A model generated the notes under the pieces. That model did no database searches. It saw only the letters and a list, made by a program, of their open reading frames with translations, and had not been told where the DNA came from. Made by a program: the position numbers and the translations under genes. Of a stretch of 64,000 nt of DNA, positions 37,190-64,000 are shown piece by piece; position 1 is the stretch's first letter; every line of letters starts with the position of its first letter. Origin of the DNA: Portulaca oleracea (Eukaryota; Streptophyta; Magnoliopsida; Caryophyllales; Portulacaceae). The stretch covers positions 12,315,968 to 12,379,967 of the forward strand of contig CM055875.1 in assembly GCA_029582165.1 (NCBI GenBank), written 5' to 3'.

Positions 37190-37775
37190 CTACCAAGGTC
37201 TACCAAACAAAATGTGATAAGCATCCATAGGCAGCACATCACACAACACTACATCTCTATATGGACCAATGGAAAAAGTAACATAGGCCTGTTGTGTTAC
37301 CAATTGCCACCTCATGTAGCCACTTAAGGTTATAGAGCCTAGAATGTACGATATCGGGAATGGAAGACCATCTCTCATTGAGACTCATCTCTGAGACCTA
37401 CAATGATGTGAATGGTTCTCCTAAGGGTTGGAGCCTCGCCCTTATCAAGATAAACCACTTCTATAGAATATCAGATTTTGGTTCCGGAAAACCACACCAA
37501 AGGAAGTCATCTCCTTGCCTTATAAATAGCCCATGCAAAGTCAATGGGTACGACTTTGTCTCCATGAGTATTGGAGGGTCGAATTAGTTCTTTTGTCGTG
37601 CCAGCAAAGCCTTAGTACGAAAGACCTCTTGATTGGTAGGTTTGTAGCCCAACTCAAAGCGGCAAGAATGCCTAGAGCTTGTGAAACTCAGAGATACCTT
37701 GTCCGACCTCTTCCCAAAGGACATTCTAGGAAAATACACTCGTTCTTCATAATAGCATGAATATTCAGATTTGAG
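37190..37775 (-). pseudogene. Decayed Ty3/Gypsy protease-region fragments, minus strand
   Basis: 37190-37378 reads VTFSIGPYRDVVLCDVLPMD and AYHILFGRPW on the minus strand, a retropepsin C-terminal block. 37584-37775 reads RMSFGKRSDKVSLSF and then FELGYKPTNQEVF, resembling the glycine-rich segment after protease in Tat-type elements. The two pieces probably come from different elements. The second is interrupted by the solo LTR at 37780. Confidence 0.55.
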
Positions 37776-37779
37776 TATG

Positions 37780-38892
37780 TGATAAGTGTTATTTGTGACT
37801 ATGTTTTTAGGGGATTTGGATAGTGATTTAGGGATAACTTTGATTGTAAATCTTGATTTATATTCCAATTTTCCTATTACTCTTGGTGTTGTTGTTTTTT
37901 GATACAAATTTGTAGGTTTTCAGGTCAAAACACCAACAATATCTCAACTTTTGGCAAGAATGACAACCAAACCATGACATGAATTTGGGACGAAACGGAG
38001 CAAAACCTCCACGACTAGAGGCCACCACAGTCAGCTCGTGGTGAGCCCCATAGTCCGTCAAGGAGAGAAAGAGAGCCCTAATACTTCTATTCTACTCCTC
38101 TTTCCCTCCATTAAGATTCAAGTTCGAATCGAGTCAAGAGAGGCAAGGATCAAGAATAGAGAAGAAAGTAGCGGCGTTCGCGGAGAAAGTTCAACCCTGG
38201 GATCGAAAGACTCAATCGGGACGTATTCTTTGCAGTTTGTTCTTTCTTTTTCGTATTCCTTATTTGTTTTCAGATTTGATTATGATGATTGGAACTTGTT
38301 TCGTGTTTTTATTGAATATGAGTGAGTAGATTTCTTGATTGATTATGTCATGGAACTTGTTTCGTGTTTTGTAACCCGAAACATTGTAGTTTGATTGAAT
38401 GTTTCTAGTTTGTGCATGAATTCTTGATTTGAATCAATAGAAGGTTGTGTTCTTCATGTTCATGCGTGTTCTTAGGCCTTTCTACCTAGTTTTGTGAAAT
38501 CTGAGAAAAGAATAGCAAACTAGGGAACCTCTTTGATAATCGGATAATTTGCGACCTTCAACTTTGATTAACTTGAAAAGCATACGAAAGTTGTAATTCA
38601 GGTTAATTGAGGTAATTCTATTAGCATCGAAACAGCAGTAGAGTTCTTGTGGCTATCGGTTTTTTATTCGTCTTGAATGAATGATTGTGCAAACTAGGTT
38701 CTAATAGTCAAACTAGTTGTTAGGAAAGCAACTCCCTATAAGTCTTTCTCCCTTGATTGAACCTTTGATTAATTTTCCTGCTTTATTAGTCTTAACTGGT
38801 AATTAAGTGGAGTTTACTGCGTTGCTAATTGAGTCCCTGTGGGATCGACCTTGACGTGCTACTCGGTACACCGTGCGCTTGCGGCCCTGTCA
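37780..38892 (+). mobile_element. Solo LTR, family Y copy 2, TSD GTATG
   Basis: A 1113-bp LTR from TGATAAGTG to CCCTGTCA with the exact duplication GTATG at 37775-37779 and 38893-38897. It is homologous along its length to 3205-4558 but about 240 bp shorter. It contains no internal region. Confidence 0.93.
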
Positions 38893-38897
38893 GTATG

Positions 38898-39210
38898 GAT
38901 CGAAGTTAAAAGGTGTTTCATCCTCTATAACAACAATCATTTCAAAATTGTGGAGATCTACCTTAGTCGAAGTGTGCTCCACTTCCAACACGGGTTTTTT
39001 AGGTTCTAACACTCCAGAGACAACCCCTCTTGAAAGAGTGATCACTTAGTCGACGACAACCATGTTCACTTTTTGTAGCCAAGGATGCCCCAACAATAGA
39101 TTGAAAGCAGTCAGAATATCTAGAACCATAAACTCCACATGCTTGGAAATGTGATCAAAAAGTGATAGGCAAAGTCACTGTGCCAAGTGACTGACGAGGA
39201 GTGTTACCAA
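38898..39210 (-). pseudogene. Ty3/Gypsy (Tat-like) protease fragment, minus strand
   Basis: Minus-strand translation gives HVEFMVLDILTAFNLLLGHP, the conserved C-terminal half of a plant Gypsy protease, followed by a degenerate linker. It faces the glycine-rich fragment at 37584-37775 across the inserted family Y LTR, so both likely belong to one minus-strand element. Confidence 0.6.
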
Positions 39211-39404
39211 CAGTTTAAGGGAAGGGAATGAGACTCGAGATACTCAGAAAGGATCACTTTATTGAATGCAGGAACGGATACAGAAACATCAGTTATGGGG
39301 CAAATCCCAGCTCATTCAGACTCAACTATAGACCCACTAGTGCTAGACTCAAACTGGACCTTACAAGGTTCTCCTAAAATTAGGGTACATTTGTTAGGTT
39401 TTCA

Positions 39405-39560
39405 TGGTATTAGAGCCTAGGCTCTCGCAAAAGTGAATTTCAACGTGGCTAAGTTCAAAATTGATAAAAGTACTATGTTTATACATATGAAGGGTTAAGA
39501 ACTAAACCAACAATAGTTTTTGATGGAGAAAATTATGTGATCTGGAATAGAATGTGTAAA
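39405..39560 (+). pseudogene. Copia 5' fragment: primer-binding site and gag start
   Basis: TGGTATTAGAGCC, a one-base variant of the tRNA-Met primer site, is at about 39407, directly after a TG...CA-type LTR end. Downstream, a frame reads KPTIVFDGENYVIWNRM, the N-terminal signature of Copia gag. It is truncated at about 39560 by the next repeat. Confidence 0.6.
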
Positions 39561-40700
39561 GGTTGGTCTTTAACTCAATAGCATATGGCCCAAGGATCAC
39601 ATAAACACCATATGATCAAACTTAGCAACAATAAATCAGTAAATACCCGAAACTACTATTTTGATGATTTTAGCAAGGTAAACAAGAATTAAAGATATGA
39701 TCATTCCATAAAGAGAGACTCACCAAGAATGACCTTGATTAACCAAGGAGGGAGCCTAAAGGATCAACTACCAATTCTAACCTTCAGAGAACCAAAATCT
39801 CCACCAAGTATTGACATAAAGAACCCACCAATCAATAATTTAAAAGAGAAACTCCAAATACACCACCATTATCAATGGCTAACGCAAGTAGAGATTTAAG
39901 AGAAATGAAAGATCAAAGACTTCATTCAATATCATTCAAAATCAAGGGGAACGTCCCTTACAAAAGATAGATGACAACTATTTATACGGAGAAAGGGAGA
40001 CACGATTAAACCTCGTAAAACCCCCGTCGATCACGATCTTGACACACAAGGTCACCGTCGTGACCTCCTTCTGAAAGGACGGATTACGATCATGATGTTG
40101 GGATGTCATTGTCGTGCCCTCTATTTCTTGGGGGAAGGGGTCACGAACTCATGGGCGTGACACTAGACATCATGACGATGACGTACCTTCTGGCTTTTAG
40201 GGTCATAAGCAACTCTTAATGATCTTGAGCATCCAGGGGGTTCACGCTCGTGACTCAAGATATCATGGTCGTGACCTGTCGGCTGGCCAGTGTTTCTTCC
40301 TCTTCTTCTACTTCTTTCTTCTTTGAAAATGTGATTCGAGCTCAAATGCTAGAAATTTGGCTTGGATCTACCTTGGTTATTATCTTCCGACCCTAACTAG
40401 CTCCCTTAGGTCCCTAAGGACCCTTGGGAGTAATCCATGAGATCAACCCGAGGGTCATGTAGGGATATGACCTCCTTGTTGAAGAAGTGTTGCCCTAAAC
40501 TCTTGGAGGTTTAATCCAACGAACCCTCTAGAAATATGTACCTCCAAGTAGAACAATTGAAGTAGCCTCAAAATGGCTATACTTCTCAATCTTCCCTTCT
40601 GGAATGTGTAGGAATTTTGACAATTTTTTTTTATTTTTTTTTTTGGGGGGGGGGGGGGTGTGATTGATCCCAATATGTTGATGGTGTGGTGACCTAAAAC
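39561..40700 (-). mobile_element. LTR-like sequence, minus orientation, with palindrome cluster
   Basis: On the minus strand, TATAAATAG lies at 39978-39986. A block of near-palindromic TCACGNTCGTGAC words at 40024-40280 sits directly upstream of it, including GGTCACCGTCGTGACC at 40050-40065. This matches the layout of the other LTRs here. The exact termini could not be fixed. A homopolymer of about 20 T (with one A) followed by 13 G is at 40624-40659. Confidence 0.5.
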
Positions 40701-40869
40701 ACATACCCGTTTACTGCTTGACTGTATCTTTTGATTAACTCGTAGGGAAGATGAGCCATTTTCATATGATCACTCAAGATAGGGTGGAGAAAGACTTCCA
40801 CAAGTGGTTGATAGATAGGGTAGTTGGGTGGAACAGAGTAGCAGTTGGGTATATATTATGGCATTAGTA

Positions 40870-41135
40870 CGGCTGTATGGCATTAGTACTTGAAAACAAA
40901 ACCGAGTGCCCTAGACGAAGTTATTCAGAAAGCTTAGGCATAAGAGAAGGCAGAGAACAGACTGCTACTATCAAGACCCAAGAGGTGATGAGGAGAGATG
41001 GAGGCAGCTGCGATGCAATGAGACATGCTTTAGAGATCGGTCATGAGCGAATGGGGCTGACAAGAGTTGAGGTTGAAACAGATTGCCTTGGTGTCTTATC
41101 AAAATATCAAGCTTGCTGTGCCAGAAGAATTTGAA
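40870..41135 (+). pseudogene. Possible RNase H-like (RVT_3) fragment
   Basis: A short frame reads AMRHALEIGHERMGLTRVEVE and then TDCLGVLSK, resembling the plant RNase H-like domain of LINEs and related host genes. There is nothing to either side that extends it. Weak call. Confidence 0.35.
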
Positions 41136-41631
41136 GAGGAGCCAAATGCTTATGTTTCTCTTTTTGTGGCTCACCGAGTGTGTAACCTGAAAAGGAGCTA
41201 AATGCGGAGGAGCCTCATCCGTACAGAACGCTGTTTTCTACCTAAACTTTGGGAAGGTAGATTCACAAACCAAATAAAACAATCGGAAAGTATTACATGA
41301 AACCAAGAAATGGACAATAATCAAGCTTCCAGGAAGTGCAACTTCCATTCATTTACACAATTTTCTGCTGAGAATTATATCAACACAAAAAACAAATCCC
41401 TGATTCTTACAGCCACTCCACCACCTCGGGAACTAACATTAAAGTATCTACATGATTTTCTCCTAACAAATTGCCATGTTACAACCTAAGAAACACTTTA
41501 GCAAACTGAGATTCTACAGCCTACACTACCCGTGACAGGTCAAACTTTCTACAACCTGCTGGTTCGGCACCAGAATCATATTGTTTCACACATCAACCAA
41601 CATAACAAAAGCAGACCGAACTAAAACATCC
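41136..41631 (-). other. Probable 3' UTR and downstream region of the ELF6-like gene
   Basis: Non-coding sequence after the ELF6 stop codon. No other feature was recognised. The polyadenylation site is not determined. Confidence 0.4.
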
Positions 41632-61617
<19,986 letters not shown>

Positions 61618-63527
61618 TCGGGGGCCAGAAGTAAAATGCGAAGATAGGGTTGGGACGCAGTGTGTGGCCTAAACCCTAAATTGAAAATTAGTATTGGGAT
61701 ATTTTCTCTTCTAAACAAGAAGGGCATAGACTGACGCAAATGGAAAAGGGGAAAAGCATCAACCTGCGTTTAATGAGATTGAGAGTAGCCGCATCAGATA
61801 ACCCAAAAAGCTTCACCAGATTACAGAAAGAGATGAATCCTATCCTTGTAATAATAGGGCCGAAGATTAAGATATATTCATCTCTCCAACCTCTCATTAA
61901 TTTCCAGAAGGCTTAATTAATACAAACTTCCAAAGTTGCAGACAATCCTTCAGTACTCCTTCCAAATCCAGGATTCCACCGTACCAATAAGCTCCAAACT
62001 AAACCGCTTACAATTAAACCTGACCCAATATTTCATCTTGAATTCGCTTAAATACGGCTTTACACATGGTTTTCAAATTCGATCCCACACTTAATGAAAC
62101 CTATCCGTCCTGCGTATTTACTAGCGATGGCAGTAAGCTCCGAATACGAAGTGAATGTGATTCGCTCCGACTAAAAAATCTGAATCCGAATTCGAATAAA
62201 AAAACTCTGAATCATAACCTGATTAAAAAATCTGACTCCTACTACAATTGGGACGAGTATAGAGGTGATCACCTCCGATCCGATTAAGTCTGATTAAATC
62301 TTATTATAGTCGATCTGATTAAGTTCGATTATAATAATTAATATAAAAAATTAACATTTTTAAGAATTATTGTTGGTGTTTTATTTTAACAAGTATGATA
62401 TATAATCATAGGTAATTGGAGTTAGAAGTAATCGGAGTCGGAGAAAATCATTTTATGGAAACATATAACAGTTAATCGAAGTCAGAGGTAATAGGAGTCG
62501 GAGTTGGAGTTGGGTACCTCCGATTAAGTTTGGATTTGGAGGCCCTCTCACCTCCGATTAACGATTATTGGAGCAAAGGTGGAGGTACCTTCCTCCGATT
62601 CGCCTCCGACCCATTGTCATCCCTAGTATTTACTAGTTAACCGGCTCCAATGTACTAGTTAACTGGCTCGTCCTACAGACGATTCAAATATACCGCACAT
62701 ATATTTATCAGGGGCGGAGCTAGAGTATTTTATTAGGGTGGGCCGAAATATGTAACTCTTATATTTAGTTTTTAAATCTAAACATTGATGAACAACAATG
62801 GATAAGTAAAAAGAATTAAAAGGGAAATTTACTTATAAATGAGCCATGGAAACAAATAAATTAATCTTATTTTGAGAAAAGTTTGTTTATATAATTGACA
62901 TTATTTTTTAAAAAAATATTTATAATTAAACTAAATCGTTTTATAACATTACGTACAGAAAAGGTTTTCTAAAAGGGTTTATTACTCTCTAGTGTTGGGC
63001 TTAAGATTTATTTACAATTTGGTACTTTATTTACTCTCTAGTGTTGTCATCAATCAAAATCAATCAAAATGAGTTTTCACCATAAAAACATTTTCAGCTA
63101 GGTGTTATTTAGTAGAGCCCAACCTATATGCGTAGATGCAACGATGGGAAATTAATATTTAACAATTAAAATTGAATTGAGTTGAATTTTTTAATTTTCT
63201 CATTAATTTTTCCTCCATTTATAAAAAGTTTTATGACTTTCCTTCTCTGCAAAATTAATTCCTCATCTCCATCTCCTCGTGTTCCGGTTTTGAGCTCAAA
63301 AGGGTTGCCTGCTTCTCTTTTCAGTTATTTTTCACCCCTTTTGCTTTCACACAAATTGATCATACGTTTCTCAATCCATATTTGTTTGTCTCGATCTTTC
63401 TATTTCTTTCCCATTCAATCCATATTTAGGGTTTTCAGAAATCAATCCAACTCCAGCTACCTTCACCTTCACTTCACTGATACTCCAACAACGCCGGAGC
63501 CACACTTTGCGAAAAGCTCTGTTGAAG
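61618..63527. promoter_or_regulatory. Divergent upstream region of ELF6 (-) and the KEOPS subunit gene (+)
   Basis: About 1.9 kb lie between the two start codons, with no supported gene. It includes both 5' leaders (about 61618-61900 and 63200-63527) and a hAT insertion at 62122-62625. The stretch 62700-63180 is AT-rich with nothing recognised. Confidence 0.5.
62122..62625. mobile_element. hAT-type non-autonomous element upstream of ELF6, TSD GTATTTAC
   Basis: A 504-bp element with ends TAGCGATGGCAGT and ATTGTCATCCCTA as imperfect inverted repeats. The exact 8-bp duplication GTATTTAC is at 62114-62121 and 62626-62633. CTCCGATT and complementary AATCGGAG words fill both sides. There is no coding capacity. 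Its near end is about 500 bp upstream of the ELF6 start codon. Confidence 0.93.
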
Positions 63528-63595
63528 ATGAAGAAGTTTGACGTTGGAGCAGGCACTCTTTCTCTCTCACTATTCTCCGATGTAACCAATTCCAA
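63528..63595 (+). CDS. First coding exon of a probable KEOPS/EKC complex subunit Cgi121/TPRKB (partial)
   Basis: The exon encodes MKKFDVGAGTLSLSLFSDVT and then NSK, split at a GT donor at 63596. This matches the N-terminus of plant Cgi121/TPRKB-like proteins (MK-F then LSLALF-DVTNS). In the KEOPS complex this subunit assists the Kae1/Bud32 module that makes t6A37 on tRNAs reading ANN codons. The ATG at 63528 is preferred; in-frame upstream codons have no ATG. No second exon was found before 64000, so the gene continues beyond the window. The call rests on about 22 residues and is therefore tentative. Confidence 0.55.
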
Positions 63596-64000
63596 GTATT
63601 CTTCTTTCTCTCTTTCATGTCACAATTTAGGGTTTATCTTCTTTGTTTGGTTGATGTTGGTTTATTTGTTGTTTCACCGTTTGCCACTCCATGGTTTCTG
63701 GGTGCTTAATTGTCCAATTTCTTCAGGAGATAGTATTATACTGTTGGATTTAAATGGCAATGGATAATTTTGGACCTAAATAAACTGATCACACAAAAGA
63801 AGATGAGCCCTGATCGAACGTTCTTCTAGCCCCGAATCTCTGGAGGATGTCGTGCTTCTTCTGGTGGTAGTAGTTTGCTGCTTGTCTAATTGTGTTCGAG
63901 TGGAAGTTATTGAGCTTTCTATTGATGTTGAATTGAAGAACTGCATTTGTAACACACACGGTCGATCTCACCGTTGCCGCCAAACGCCTCACCACCGGCA
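63596..64000 (+). other. Intron 1 (start) of the probable KEOPS subunit gene
   Basis: It begins GTATTCTTC. No downstream exon matching the family was found in either frame up to the window end. A minus-strand open frame at 63789-63995 has no recognised domain and is not called. Confidence 0.4.

Noticed and set aside
40624..40659. T-tract followed by a 13-base G-run as a regulatory or structural element
   Set aside because: Homopolymers of this kind are common assembly or sequencing trouble spots, and nothing nearby gives it a role.
63789..63995. Minus-strand 68-residue frame at the right edge
   Set aside because: It lies in the probable intron of the KEOPS subunit gene and has no recognised domain.

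Overview
This window is nuclear DNA from a flowering plant, most likely a core eudicot. The evidence is two intron-rich genes of plant-specific type with GT-AG introns, plant Ty3/Gypsy and Ty1/Copia retrotransposons with tRNA-Met primer sites, plant L1 and RTE LINEs, and hAT and Mutator-type miniature elements. All coordinates, splice sites and translations were read by eye from the sequence. Family names rest on recognised motifs, not on database searches.

Three cellular genes can be supported. (1) An intact inositol phosphorylceramide synthase (IPCS/ERH1 type) lies on the minus strand at 14563-18276, with 12 coding exons and 315 residues. (2) An intact ELF6-type JmjN/JmjC histone H3K27 demethylase with a C-terminal zinc-finger array lies on the minus strand at 41632-61617, with 7 coding exons, 1201 residues and a 20 kb span. 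(3) The first coding exon of a probable KEOPS/EKC subunit Cgi121/TPRKB is on the plus strand at 63528-63595 and runs off the window. Genes 2 and 3 are divergent and share a 1.9 kb upstream region that carries a hAT insertion.

The rest is mostly nested mobile DNA. 1-12792 is a stack: a Tekay-like LTR, a decayed Copia pol gene split by a solo LTR (3205-4558), a structurally complete Ty3/Gypsy element (5856-10889) that lacks gag and integrase, another LTR (11540-12033), and a Copia 3' end with its LTR (12034-12792). 12793-14562 is AT-rich intergenic DNA. 19602-24109 is a 5'-truncated L1 LINE with a 15-bp target duplication. 24826-32660 holds tandem duplications, a TAA-flanked MITE, a 2.5 kb hAT element containing an RTE LINE and long microsatellites, two degenerate tandem arrays and a Mutator-type MITE with a 9-bp duplication. 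32675-36450 is a Ty3/Gypsy RNase H-integrase remnant interrupted by two LTRs of one family. 37190-40700 holds further Gypsy and Copia debris, including a second solo LTR of the 3205-4558 family. The ELF6 introns contain RTE and L1 fragments, a hAT element and MITEs.

I found no new multi-gene system. The most unusual pattern is that several unrelated LTR families each carry a cluster of short near-perfect palindromes just upstream of their TATA box. The nesting order can be read from the target-site duplications.
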